A stretch of 64,000 bases of DNA from positions 496,001 through 560,000 of the forward strand of contig NZ_LLEI02000021.1 of assembly GCF_001399455.2 (NCBI RefSeq). Direction: 5' to 3'. Below, piece after piece: positions 16,688 to 24,756 of this stretch. The stretch comes from Vibrio bivalvicida (GTDB taxonomy: Bacteria; Pseudomonadota; Gammaproteobacteria; Enterobacterales; Vibrionaceae). Numbering within the stretch: the first letter of the stretch is position 1; the number at the start of each line of letters is the position of its first letter. The position numbers and the translations under genes were made by a program. A model generated the notes under the pieces. It was not told the origin of the DNA, made no database searches, and saw nothing but the letters and a program-made list of their open reading frames with translations.

Positions 16688-17530
16688 TTAGTCAGCTAGT
16701 GGTTTGCTTTGTTTGCTGCTGGCTGTCTTCGCTTGTTTCTTTCTCCATTGAGCTGGGGTCTGCCCTGTCACTTTTTTAAATTGGCGAATGAAGTGGGTAA
16801 TGTCTTTCCAATCTAACTCACTGGCGATTTCTTGAACCGAAAGAGTACTGTGGGACAATCGGTAAGAGGCTTTCTTTATTCTAGCCTGACAGATCCACTC
16901 GCCAACAGTGAAACCGGTTTCCTTTTTAACTATGGTCGCGACATGGGAGGGGACGCGGTGAACCGCAGTTGCGACTTCTTTCAGTGAAATGGCAAAATTG
17001 CTATTTTGATTAATGAACCTTAATGCTTCTGAGGCTATTTTACTAATTGGGTTATGGTATTGCTCTAAATTCATACCTCGGTACATATCACCGAACAATA
17101 TTGAGAGATAAGAGCGCAATAATGGTGTTGATTCAACACCTGATTGATTACTTTCGTTGCTCAAAGCTTCGAGAATCTGAACCAACCAAGAAAGTCGACC
17201 TGCATCAATGGGCACTGTAGGCAGTGCGCCATCTGACACTCGCTGAAAAGGTTGCATCAATAGACTGTCTTCATTGATGCCCAAACAGCCAATACAAAAA
17301 GACACTAAGTACATATCAACATGTTCAGCTCTTAGAGCTTTATGCGGTACTCCGGGAGGTATTATGATAATGGCCGGCGCAACAATTCTTATGTTTTCAC
17401 CATAAACCATCTCGACAGAACCTTTGGTGAGCAAGGCTAGTCGGTGTTCTGGATGATGGGCTGTGTGTCCATGCTCTTCAAATGACATGTCAACGAAGTT
17501 TTCGACTTTGACATTGTGAATGTGCTCCAT
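16688..17530 (-). CDS. AraC-family transcriptional regulator with cupin sensor
   Basis: 280 residues. An N-terminal cupin-like ligand domain (about 1-150, with HHPEHRLALLTKGSVEMVYG and IIIPPGVPHKA) is followed by a C-terminal double helix-turn-helix (about 170-270): ISLKEVATAVHRVPSHVATIVKKETG, then LSVQEIASELDWKDITHFIRQFKKVTG. The inducer is unknown. Start ATG 17528-17530 has AAGGAA seven bases upstream. It ends six bases from the convergent MATE gene. Confidence 0.9.
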   Translation of the reverse strand: MEHIHNVKVENFVDMSFEEHGHTAHHPEHRLALLTKGSVEMVYGENIRIVAPAIIIIPPGVPHKALRAEHVDMYLVSFCIGCLGINEDSLLMQPFQRVSDGALPTVPIDAGRLSWLVQILEALSNESNQSGVESTPLLRSYLSILFGDMYRGMNLEQYHNPISKIASEALRFINQNSNFAISLKEVATAVHRVPSHVATIVKKETGFTVGEWICQARIKKASYRLSHSTLSVQEIASELDWKDITHFIRQFKKVTGQTPAQWRKKQAKTASSKQSKPLAD

Positions 17531-17813
17531 CCGCAGTTCCTTCGGCCATGAATCATAATATTTGCCGATTTTACCTCAAAGCTGACTCTATTGCATTCAG
17601 TGTCAATAAACTAGGATGAGCATATTGTGAAGAGTGAATAGCCACTAGGGTGAATTCCTAATATTTTACACATGCGTTGACCGGGCCGACTGGTTCGCTT
17701 TAATAAAGGGATACCTCACTCCAATAGTTCTCGATAGATTCTCTTATGACAAATTGCGAGGTGTACACCTCCTGTATCGCAAAGACTATAATCATCCACA
17801 ATAATCTCAATGA

Positions 17814-18704
17814 ATGTTTAAAATGAATAAATTGATAAAACCGCTGTTAACGCTCTACCTACTTGTGCCTTCTTTCTCGTTTGCTGTCACCACAGATTTT
17901 GTTGCGGTCGAGAAAGCGATAGAGCGACAAGAAGAAACCCTCTCCGCTCGTATTGGTGTAGCTGTTTTGAATGTTGAAACCGGAGCACTCTGGAGTTTTA
18001 GAGGTGACGAGCGCTTTCCGTTGACGAGCACATTTAAATCAATTGCCTGTGCAAAGTTGCTCTATGATGCAGACCAGAAAACAACTGAGCTTAAAAAGAC
18101 AGTGACGGTCAATAGAGAAGGCCTTGTTGCCTATTCTCCAGTCTTAGAAGCTTACATCGATAAGGAGATTACTCTGGGTGATGCTTGCCAAGCAACGATG
18201 CTGACAAGCGATAATACAGCGGCAAATATTGTTATTGCATCGGTTGGTGGTACAGACAGTATCACAAGTTTTGTAAGAGAACTCGGAGACGAGAACACTC
18301 GTTTAGACCGAGTTGAACCAGAGCTAAACGAGGCATTGCCAAACGATCCAAGGGATACGACAACACCTATTTCCATGACAAACACCTTGAATGAATTGGT
18401 ATTCGGGGCGGTACTTTCCGAAAACAGCCGTGCGCAATTAATAGATTGGATGAAGAGAAATGAAGTGACAGGTAACTTATTGCGTTCGGTATTGCCTGTT
18501 GGCTGGGAAATAGCAGACCGTTCAGGTGCTGGCGGCTTCGGTGCGAGAAGTATTAATGCGGTCGTTTGGCTAGATAAAAAATCGCCGATCATTGTCAGTA
18601 TCTATGTTATTCAGACTGATGCTTCTATGGATCAGCGAAATCTGGCAATAGTCGAAATCGGTAAGTCGATTTTCGACCTATTCACTGGCGGCACACAGCC
18701 ATAG
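17814..18704 (+). CDS. Class A beta-lactamase, CARB (carbenicillinase) type
   Basis: 296 residues. Signal peptide (about 1-24), then the class A motifs: STFK (Ser70/Lys73), SDN (130-132), the omega-loop EPELN (Glu166/Asn170), and RSG in place of the usual KTG (residues 234-236). Arg at 234 is a hallmark of the CARB/PSE carbenicillinase group, which is intrinsic in several Vibrio species. It should hydrolyse penicillins and carboxypenicillins in the periplasm. ATGs at 17810 (other frame), 17814 and 17823 make the exact start uncertain; 17823 (MNKLIKPLL) is equally good. No mobile-element features flank it, consistent with a resident chromosomal gene. Confidence 0.9.
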   Translation: MFKMNKLIKPLLTLYLLVPSFSFAVTTDFVAVEKAIERQEETLSARIGVAVLNVETGALWSFRGDERFPLTSTFKSIACAKLLYDADQKTTELKKTVTVNREGLVAYSPVLEAYIDKEITLGDACQATMLTSDNTAANIVIASVGGTDSITSFVRELGDENTRLDRVEPELNEALPNDPRDTTTPISMTNTLNELVFGAVLSENSRAQLIDWMKRNEVTGNLLRSVLPVGWEIADRSGAGGFGARSINAVVWLDKKSPIIVSIYVIQTDASMDQRNLAIVEIGKSIFDLFTGGTQP

Positions 18705-18953
18705 TTTTAGTCCTATCAATCATAAGTATGAAATTCAGAGATTGGTGATCTTTTAGACTGTAACAAACTAGATTACAGCCAAGCTAATCTGAACTACCTA
18801 GTTTAGAGCATCAGTTCTAAGCCTTCATTATGATTGTTTGGCTTGTCAAAGTGACCTTTTGGGTAGTGAAGTCATCAGAGCATATTATTGGGAATGATAA
18901 ATCATTGAAAATATTGTTATCATCCTTTTTATTTATCAGTAAACCCGACTCCA

Positions 18954-20198
18954 ATGAGATATGAATCTGCTCCTGTAGTTCCAGAAGTAAGACAAGAAAC
19001 CACAAGAGAGCGTGCAGCACATCAACGCCTAGAACGCAGGACTGAATTAAAGTATTCAGAAAGTGATGAAGAACGATGGGCAGAAAACCGAAAAAGAGTC
19101 ATTGCTGAACGTGAAAAAGCAGCACAGGTCTTTGAACTTGGTTGGATGCAATCGCCAGTGACACAGTCACAAGAGGCGCTGTGGGCAAGTCTGTTTACAG
19201 ATGAAACCAAAGAAGATCAAAAGCAATATATTAAGCAGTGCAATGCCCATTTGAATGAGCCAGTGCGTCAGGGCGAGATTGTTTTGTTACCCACGGGAGA
19301 GCCAAAAACTTCTGATGATCAACGCTTGTTTGATGAATGGCTGGAACAAGCGAAAATTGCCAGTGCTGAGCTAGGCAAGTTAGTGGATGAAGAAGTCGCC
19401 ACGCTCAATCGTCACTTTGATTTATTTTCTCATCAGTTAGATGAACGGATCCGTAATGATGGGTTGCCTTCAGATTACTATGCACAAGTGGCAACAGGGG
19501 TGGGAGCAACATCAGCGTTGGTCGAGCAGAATCTGAAAAATATTCAGAATGTGCTGTTAGAAATCAATACTCTGCATGTGAAGCATCTCGAAACCAAGCG
19601 TAAAGTGGGCTATGTCAATTTTGATCGATTTTTTGAACAGCGTGCCGCTTTGTTTAAAAAACTGGATGGTTCGTTTGCTATGTTGTCTAAACGAAGTGTT
19701 CAACTTCCGATTCACACGCAAGTCAAGCGTAATCTCAACCTCTCCTCAAGATCAATGATCCATAATGCTGATGAGATTCTCAAGAAAGGGTTTGTGAAAG
19801 ACTTAGGGAAAAGGATTGCCAATATTGCGATTGGGATTTCAGCATCTAAAGGCTTGGGTTACATCGGTCTCACTGTTGGAGCGGTAAGCGGCGTCAATAA
19901 CATTTATGAAGCCTGTAAGGTGGATGGCTCAGGGAATTGTGGTAAGACGACAACACGTGAAATCGGTGGTTTTATCGGTGGCGTGGCTGGTGGTATTAAA
20001 GGTGGTAGTTCTGGCGTTGGGCTTGCTGTTGGTGCGGTAATACTTATCGTTGGTACTACTGCGTCCGCTCCTGTGCTTGCTCTTGCTGCTATTGGTGGTG
20101 CGGTTGCTGGTGGTTTTGTCGGTGGTGTAGCTGGTTCTACTCTCGGCAAAGCTGGAGGTGATCTTGTTTATGACGTTTATGAATGGGTGGTGGAATAA
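18954..20198 (+). CDS. Probable T6SS membrane-disrupting effector (Tme-like)
   Basis: 414 residues, no signal peptide. The N-terminal ~55 residues are unusually Arg-rich (R2, 13, 18, 20, 25, 28, 29, 41, 46, 48 and 53), like the RIX-type delivery regions of Vibrio type VI effectors. A LysM-like patch follows (RQGEIVLLPTGEP, about 105-118), then a long helical middle, then a C-terminal glycine-zipper region (about 345-405, with GGFIGGVAGGIKGG and GGAVAGGFVGGVAG) that should insert in membranes. An immunity-like membrane protein starts immediately at its stop (TAAATG). From family knowledge this resembles Tme1/Tmi1 of V. parahaemolyticus. No vgrG, hcp or PAAR gene is near. There is no good ribosome site, so the start is uncertain. 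Confidence 0.7.
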   Translation: MRYESAPVVPEVRQETTRERAAHQRLERRTELKYSESDEERWAENRKRVIAEREKAAQVFELGWMQSPVTQSQEALWASLFTDETKEDQKQYIKQCNAHLNEPVRQGEIVLLPTGEPKTSDDQRLFDEWLEQAKIASAELGKLVDEEVATLNRHFDLFSHQLDERIRNDGLPSDYYAQVATGVGATSALVEQNLKNIQNVLLEINTLHVKHLETKRKVGYVNFDRFFEQRAALFKKLDGSFAMLSKRSVQLPIHTQVKRNLNLSSRSMIHNADEILKKGFVKDLGKRIANIAIGISASKGLGYIGLTVGAVSGVNNIYEACKVDGSGNCGKTTTREIGGFIGGVAGGIKGGSSGVGLAVGAVILIVGTTASAPVLALAAIGGAVAGGFVGGVAGSTLGKAGGDLVYDVYEWVVE

Positions 20199-20591
20199 AT
20201 GTCAAATGCTGCTTGGTGGGAGTTCTTTATTATGATCCCTGCTGTTATTTTGGGGGGCTATGCTATTTTTTGGTCTGTTCCTGCGGTAGTTATGGTTTCT
20301 ATAGTGTCTCTAGGGAGTCTTAAACATATTATTTTTATGGATGGACAATTAGCTAAAGATTTGAATAAGTATTATGACGAAAAAGGCTATATGCGTCCTA
20401 GATATCAATTGTCTTGGGAGATAGGGAGCCGTTGTTTTGATTATTGGGTTAAATATCCATTTATTCGTAAGAGAGTCACGTCAGAATCAAAGAAGTTTAA
20501 AGTCTTTATGTGGGTTAATGCGTTAGGTATGTGGAGTTGGGTCGGTGTTTTTTGTTTTGGTCTAATCGGAAAAGTTTTTAATGTGATTTAA
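20199..20591 (+). CDS. Immunity-like membrane protein, copy 1
   Basis: 130 residues. Hydrophobic N-terminal region (about 8-45), a conserved cytosolic-looking core (SLGSLKHIIFMDGQLAKDL, then NKYYDEKGYMRP, then DYWVKYPFIRKRVT), and a C-terminal hydrophobic segment (MWVNALGMWSWVGVFCFGLIG). Its ATG directly follows the effector stop codon, the usual arrangement for a cognate immunity gene. An immunity protein for a membrane-disrupting toxin would be expected in the inner membrane, as seen here. Copies 2 and 3 downstream share the core almost word for word. No enzymatic motif. Confidence 0.72.
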   Translation: MSNAAWWEFFIMIPAVILGGYAIFWSVPAVVMVSIVSLGSLKHIIFMDGQLAKDLNKYYDEKGYMRPRYQLSWEIGSRCFDYWVKYPFIRKRVTSESKKFKVFMWVNALGMWSWVGVFCFGLIGKVFNVI

Positions 20592-20693
20592 CTATTCTGG
20601 GTTTCGGTGAGCTGCATGAGTGGTTGAGTTACACTCGATAACTCTAACTCTCTATAACTTAAAAGTTTTAGTGCGCACTTAAACATAAACCAA

Positions 20694-20845
20694 CCTGTTC
20701 GCTAGTGCGATCTAACTCATCGCACTAGCTCTTCACAATGACTTTGTCCTACCTGAAGTTGTTGACTATTTTCCAAATTAGACAAGCGCTGACATAGTTT
20801 TGTCCAGAACCTTCATGGCGGGCACTTCTAGCTCAGAAATGCCCC
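20694..20845 (+). repeat. 152-bp direct repeat, copy 1
   Basis: Runs from CCTGTTCGCTAGTGCG to CTCAGAAATGCCCC and recurs at 22024-22175 in the same orientation with six differences that I can count. It contains an 11-bp perfect inverted repeat GCTAGTGCGAT/ATCGCACTAGC at 20701-20729. It flanks, with copy 2, the block of decayed effector tails and extra immunity genes. It does not match Vibrio integron attC sites. Confidence 0.88.
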
Positions 20846-20910
20846 GAAACGTGTTGTGAGCTAGTGTACGAACATAGATTTTCAGTTAATTTTGACATAC
20901 AAAAAAGTAA

Positions 20911-20939
20911 TGATTGTCAAAAGGCAAGACCTGACCCCC
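20911..20939. mobile_element. Possible remnant end of an IS200/REP-transposase-type element
   Basis: The stretch containing GTCAAAAGGCAAGACCTGAC resembles, from memory, the border motif found next to REP-associated tyrosine transposase (Y1, IS200-like) genes. No transposase gene is present here. It abuts the point where the first decayed effector tail begins, so it may mark an old insertion or deletion junction. Confidence 0.35.
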
Positions 20940-21117
20940 TTATTCGGTATCAGCCGTATCAGGCATCGCTTTAGTGATTGGTGTGACCGTTTCGGCTCCT
21001 ATCCTGGCGACTGCAGCAATTGGTGGGGCTGTGGCAGGTGGTCTTGTTGGTGGTGTTGCTGGTTCTACTGCTAGTAAATGGTTTGTGGATGAAATGTATG
21101 CGTGGGGTTCTGAATAG
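20935..21117 (+). pseudogene. Decayed effector tail 1 (glycine-zipper C-terminus only)
   Basis: The frame ending in TAG at 21115-21117 encodes about 60 residues, with ALVIGVTVSAP then AAIGGAVAGGLVGGVAGST and a final DEMYAWGSE. This is clearly homologous to the last 60 residues of the intact effector (AAIGGAVAGGFVGGVAGST, ending DVYEWVVE). A TGA at 20932 cuts the frame upstream, and no start or N-terminal domains exist. It is followed at once by immunity copy 2 (stop and GTG overlap as TAGTG), so it preserves the original toxin-immunity junction of a second, lost effector. Confidence 0.82.
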
Positions 21118-21157
21118 TGATTAAGGATATTGCATTTGTTTTTTTTACTATGCTGTA

Positions 21158-21475
21158 GTGTGGTCTGTACCTGCTGTGATGATGAATGCGGTTGTATCTT
21201 TAGGTAGCTTTAGACATATTATTTTCATGGATAAGCAGCTTGCGAAAGATCTTAGCAAATATTATGACGAAAAAGGCTATATGCGCCCTAAATATCAACT
21301 GTCTTGGGAGGTAGGACGTCGGTGCGTTGATTACTGGGTTAAATATCCATTCATTCGTCATCGAGTGACAACCAAATCTACTAAGTTCAAATTGTTTATG
21401 TGGATTAACGCATTAGGTATGTGGAGCTACATTTTCTCTTTTGGGTTGATGATACTTGGAAAATACTTTATTTAA
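21158..21475 (+). CDS. Immunity-like membrane protein, copy 2 (5' end frameshifted)
   Basis: From a GTG at 21158 the frame gives 105 residues matching copy 1: WSVPAVMM, then SLGSFRHIIFMDKQLAKDLSK, YYDEKGYMRPKYQLSW and a C-terminal hydrophobic segment. The natural start should be the GTG at 21117, overlapping the decayed effector stop. That frame reads VIKDIAFVFFT and then hits TAG. One extra T in the T8 run at 21139-21146 would restore a continuous protein through YYAVVWSVP, which aligns with copy 1. As sequenced, the first membrane segment is lost unless translation starts internally or slips. Confidence 0.65.
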   Translation: MWSVPAVMMNAVVSLGSFRHIIFMDKQLAKDLSKYYDEKGYMRPKYQLSWEVGRRCVDYWVKYPFIRHRVTTKSTKFKLFMWINALGMWSYIFSFGLMILGKYFI

Positions 21476-21568
21476 CCGCTTTACTCGTTCTCGAAGTGCC
21501 ATCATGAAACTTATTCCCAGAGGGGATTCCTCCGCTTCTTTAGCAACCATTGATGTAGTTAAAAATGG

Positions 21569-21619
21569 GGAGCTGATGTAATTTATGAAAAGGTTGAAGA
21601 CGTTTTGGATAGTAGATAA
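21569..21619 (+). pseudogene. Decayed effector tail 2 (last residues only)
   Basis: The frame ending TAA at 21617-21619 reads KWGADVIYEKVEDVLDSR, similar to the intact effector end GGDLVYDVYEWVVE. A stop lies just upstream in the same frame and nothing else of the effector remains recognisable in 21476-21568. Immunity copy 3 begins on the next base (TAAATG), the same junction as in the intact pair. Confidence 0.6.
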
Positions 21620-21988
21620 ATGTTGGATTGGTTGATGGTTTTTTTCGGTGTTATTGCTATTGTCTGGTGTTTTCCATCAGTGATTGTATTGCCAGTGATC
21701 TCGTTAGGTAGTTTTAAACACATTATTTTTATAGATAAGCAGTTAGCGAAAGATTTAAATAAGTATTACGACGATAAAGGTTATATGCGACCGGAGTATC
21801 AAGCATCTTGGGATGTCGGAAGTCGGTTTACTAATTATTGCATTGCGTATCCTTTTATTCGGCATCGTGAAACAACGAATTCTAAAAAGTTTAAGGCTTT
21901 TATGTGGTGGAATGCTTTGGGGTTTTGGAGTTGGATAATGGTTTTCTTTCTGGCTATCCTCGAGAAAGGTCTAGGTATTGGACTCTGA
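21620..21988 (+). CDS. Immunity-like membrane protein, copy 3
   Basis: 122 residues, full-length relative to copy 1. N-terminal hydrophobic region (DWLMVFFGVIAIVWCFPSVIVL), core SLGSFKHIIFIDKQLAKDLNK then YYDDKGYMRPEYQ, and C-terminal segment FWSWIMVFFLAIL. Divergence from copies 1 and 2 is concentrated at both ends and in DVGSRFTNYCIAYPF, suggesting a different toxin specificity. It probably protects against a related effector now lost from this strain. Confidence 0.72.
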   Translation: MLDWLMVFFGVIAIVWCFPSVIVLPVISLGSFKHIIFIDKQLAKDLNKYYDDKGYMRPEYQASWDVGSRFTNYCIAYPFIRHRETTNSKKFKAFMWWNALGFWSWIMVFFLAILEKGLGIGL

Positions 21989-22023
21989 CGGAACATAACT
22001 ACATTATCTGCACCTCAACCAAG

Positions 22024-22175
22024 CCTGTTCGCTAGTGCGATCTAACTCGTCGCACTAGCTCTTCACAATGACTTTGTCCTACCTGAAGTTGTTGATTATT
22101 TTCCAAATTAGAAAAACGCTGACATAGTCTTGTCCAGAACCTTGATGGCGGGCACTTCTAGCTCAGAAATGCCCC
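22024..22175 (+). repeat. 152-bp direct repeat, copy 2
   Basis: About 96% identical to 20694-20845 and in the same orientation, with the same stem-loop (GCTAGTGCGA/TCGCACTAGC, one pair shorter because of an A to G change). It lies 35 bases after immunity copy 3. Recombination between the two copies would remove the two effector tails and immunity copies 2 and 3. Confidence 0.88.
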
Positions 22176-22444
22176 AAAGTTTGTTTGGATAACCCCAAAA
22201 TTTCATAAGATTAATTTAGTCAACAGAGTCAATTCAAGAACTCTCATTTCTAAAAAGAGTTGTATCCCCATCCGAATGCTGTAGTTCTATCGCTAGGCCA
22301 CAAAGTAAATAGAGTACCTTTTGCCTTGATTATGCAATAAATTGCAATCAAAATCGTAGATCCCTTTTGGACTGGCTGAGCGCTCAAGAAGTGTCTTGGT
22401 AAGTCAGAACTCAAACTAAGCAGTAAGTGTTTGCAGGTGATTTC
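22176..22444. other. Intergenic region before the MBL-fold gene
   Basis: Spacer with no gene that I can support. It carries the ribosome site AGGTGA for the MBL-fold gene just before the GTG at 22445. No clear terminator or operator was seen. Confidence 0.4.
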
Positions 22445-23275
22445 GTGAAAAAAATTATATTAGGTGTCCTTTTCAGTGCATCGGTCTTTGCTTCCTCAAG
22501 CAAAGACGTTCCAACGATGGATGATAAGAACGGTTATGTAGAACCGTTTCAGATGTTTGATAGTGTTTATTATATTGGGGACAAATGGGTTTCATCATAT
22601 GCAATTGATACAGATGACGGACTAGTGATAATTGATACACTTGATTTCCCTTATTCTAAGTGGATTCCTATCAATCTTGAGAAGCTAGGGTTAGAAGATG
22701 AGCCAATAACGCACATCTTGGTAACGCATGGGCATTCTGACCATGTTGGGGGCGCTCAGTTACTTCAGAAGATGTATGGATCTTCTAAAGTTGTGATGAC
22801 TAAAAGCGCTCATGAGCTATCCATACAGCAATCAAACAAAAGCAAAGGTGAGAATAAGTTTCTTCCACCAACCCTAGACATAGAGATAAAAAGCGATACC
22901 TCTATGGTTATTGGTGGTCATGAGTTTAAGTTCTATCTCACACCGGGTCACACCGAAGGTGATTTTTCCCTAGATTTTACAGTCAAAGATAAAGGCGCTG
23001 AACATCGTGCTTTTATCGTTGGTGGCCATAGCGTAAGTGGCAACGACCCAAAAATGATTGAACAGTTCTTAAGTAGTATGGAGAAAATTAGAAAGATTTC
23101 ACTCCAGCCGCCTGTAGTGAGCGTTAACCTTTCGAACCATCCACATAAAAATTACCTATTTGAGAACAGGGAGAAGCTAGGTGCAAATGGGAACCCATTT
23201 ATTAGTGAGACAAACTTCTTCATGTTCCTTAAGCAACAAGAAAATTTAGCTAAGAATAAAATAAAAGGGTTATAA
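22445..23275 (+). CDS. Metallo-beta-lactamase-fold hydrolase with signal peptide
   Basis: 276 residues. Signal peptide MKKIILGVLFSASVFASS, then an MBL fold with the zinc motif THGHSDHVGG (HxHxDH), a second-shell His in LTPGHTEGD, and a late GGHS plus SNHPHKN. This pattern, with Asp-His after the first pair and a C-terminal His, is like subclass B3 enzymes and their non-lactamase relatives. It may be a periplasmic beta-lactamase or another hydrolase; sequence alone does not decide. I start at GTG 22445, which has AGGTGA in front and gives a clean signal peptide. Confidence 0.82.
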   Translation: MKKIILGVLFSASVFASSSKDVPTMDDKNGYVEPFQMFDSVYYIGDKWVSSYAIDTDDGLVIIDTLDFPYSKWIPINLEKLGLEDEPITHILVTHGHSDHVGGAQLLQKMYGSSKVVMTKSAHELSIQQSNKSKGENKFLPPTLDIEIKSDTSMVIGGHEFKFYLTPGHTEGDFSLDFTVKDKGAEHRAFIVGGHSVSGNDPKMIEQFLSSMEKIRKISLQPPVVSVNLSNHPHKNYLFENREKLGANGNPFISETNFFMFLKQQENLAKNKIKGL

Positions 23276-23443
23276 CAATTCTTCAGATAATGTGTAGCCT
23301 TCGCTGCTGGGTTAAAAGTTTAGCGGTACCCAAGATAATCCGTTAAATGCTAAATTAGCAAAGTCACTGAAAAGCTTCTGTCCAATTGTGAGCTACAGCA
23401 GGATACAAAATCTCCCGCAGGAAGTTGCTATCTGATGCCACTA

Positions 23444-24244
23444 CTAGCTAAATACCGCGACACTTTGTCGACTGATCGCGATGAGTTCTCCTGAATTGTC
23501 CCAAATGTCCGCTTCTAAGTGAGCGTACCCGTTAGCCGCTTGGCGTGTCGTCGCTTTATACGCGAGAAACTCGTCAGGCCTCATGGGTTGATGAGGGTGA
23601 ATGAACTCTAGATTCCACATCATGGTACTTGCTGGCGCAGGCTGACTCATCATCTGTAATACCGCTGGTGGCCACGCATCAATCAAGCAGATCAAGTGCG
23701 CGTCGGTGATTTCTTGGGGTGCATGTTTAAAGCGCATCCAACCTGATAGGTCTGAAACCATCTTACCGCTGTAGGGCATCTCACCTTGTGCTATGGCTAA
23801 GTCTATGTTGCCTATAAAGCTGGGAGTGACCCCCTGAATCACTGGTACTCTTGGCAGAGACAGTGGCGATGGCATTTCATGAATGTCGAGACTCGGTACT
23901 TCAATCTCAGAAAAGCGCTCGATACCAAAACAAGCTTGTTGAATAACCGCGACCTGATCGTTTTGAATGATACGTGCGGCTAACTGCGACGCACTTTTAC
24001 CTTCACGGAGTAGCTCAATCTCAAATGTGAAAGGGGTCTCGGCAAGTAAAGGCCCAACAAAGTTCGTTGTTAATGATCGTAATGGTCTATTGCCTTCGAC
24101 ATGCTGTCTCATAGCGGCATAGAGTATAGCTGCAGACAATCCACCAAATGCAGTTCTACCTTGCCCCCAACTTTCTGGAAAGGTCATGGATTCTTGATTG
24201 ATGATGCAATGCTTGGCTTGTTGTAACAATTGGTCAATATGCAT
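23444..24244 (-). CDS. Acyl-CoA thioesterase-like double-hotdog protein
   Basis: 266 residues with two hotdog-fold halves of the TesB/4HBT_3 type. The first half has WGQGRTAFGGLSAAILYAAM and LRSLTTNFVGP; the second has SGWMRFKH, then DAWPPAVLQM and MMWNLEFIH. Such proteins hydrolyse acyl-CoA thioesters in the cytoplasm; the chain-length preference is unknown. It is a lone gene, convergent with the MBL-fold gene. The WGQGRTAFGG segment containing the usual substrate-channel glycine pair is intact. Confidence 0.85.
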   Translation of the reverse strand: MHIDQLLQQAKHCIINQESMTFPESWGQGRTAFGGLSAAILYAAMRQHVEGNRPLRSLTTNFVGPLLAETPFTFEIELLREGKSASQLAARIIQNDQVAVIQQACFGIERFSEIEVPSLDIHEMPSPLSLPRVPVIQGVTPSFIGNIDLAIAQGEMPYSGKMVSDLSGWMRFKHAPQEITDAHLICLIDAWPPAVLQMMSQPAPASTMMWNLEFIHPHQPMRPDEFLAYKATTRQAANGYAHLEADIWDNSGELIAISRQSVAVFS

Positions 24245-24756
24245 GGTCTGGAATTTGTTGCTAAATTGTTATTTAAATCTATTCTGGTCAGACCTGTTTT
24301 GTCAATGATATGGCAAGAGTAGTGGCGATAAATGTCGGATAGGGTCGATTAAGGTGATTACTATGACACAAGACAATTTATGCAGTGGAGATGAGATAAA
24401 TCGCAGTGTGAAAAGTGGTGTCGTGGTGTTGCTAAGGGAATCTTGTGAAGCTGCTATCAGATTTAGACGAAAGTCTGCGTATTGTGATAAATCTTAGCTG
24501 AGTATGTATGCACTTTTAACGCAAGACTAAGTCTTTAAATTAAATAATCTTCTAATTAAGCTGCACAAATTAGGATATTTAATCTCGTAATGACTAAATA
24601 TCCTGATTGAGAGGGCTTTCTAGTGAAATTAGATCTTGATTGCCATCACAAATAGCCGTGAATATTTCACTTACTATCATGTCACTTTAATTCCAATAAC
24701 GAAAACCTACCCAAGATAAATTATATCTAGCGTGAAATAGAAGGATAAAAATCGAC
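24245..24756. other. Intergenic region between thioesterase and triple-RidA genes
   Basis: 512 bases, AT-rich toward the right. One small possible frame is listed separately (24363-24497). Otherwise no stem-loop or repeat stands out. Promoters for both divergent genes must be here. Confidence 0.45.
24363..24497 (+). CDS. Possible small ORF, 44 residues
   Basis: An ATG at 24363 has AAGGTGA six bases upstream and opens 44 codons beginning MTQDNLCSGDEINRSVKSG and ending in TAG. The product is polar with three Cys and a basic patch (IRFRRKS). No family is recognised. The ribosome site is the only support, and it may be a chance frame. Confidence 0.25.
   Translation: MTQDNLCSGDEINRSVKSGVVVLLRESCEAAIRFRRKSAYCDKS

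Noticed and set aside
18954..20198. Prophage holin or tail-tape protein
   Set aside because: No other phage genes are nearby, the length and Arg-rich N-terminus do not fit a holin, and the downstream immunity-like genes favour a toxin.
20892..21074. Independent small Cys/Trp-rich gene
   Set aside because: It is the out-of-frame reading of the decayed effector tail, whose correct frame is clearly homologous to the intact effector.
20694..22175. Direct repeats as integron attC (VCR) sites
   Set aside because: They lack the RYYYAAC and GTTRRRY core boxes and the typical VCR sequence, no integrase is near, and the genes between are not single-gene cassettes.
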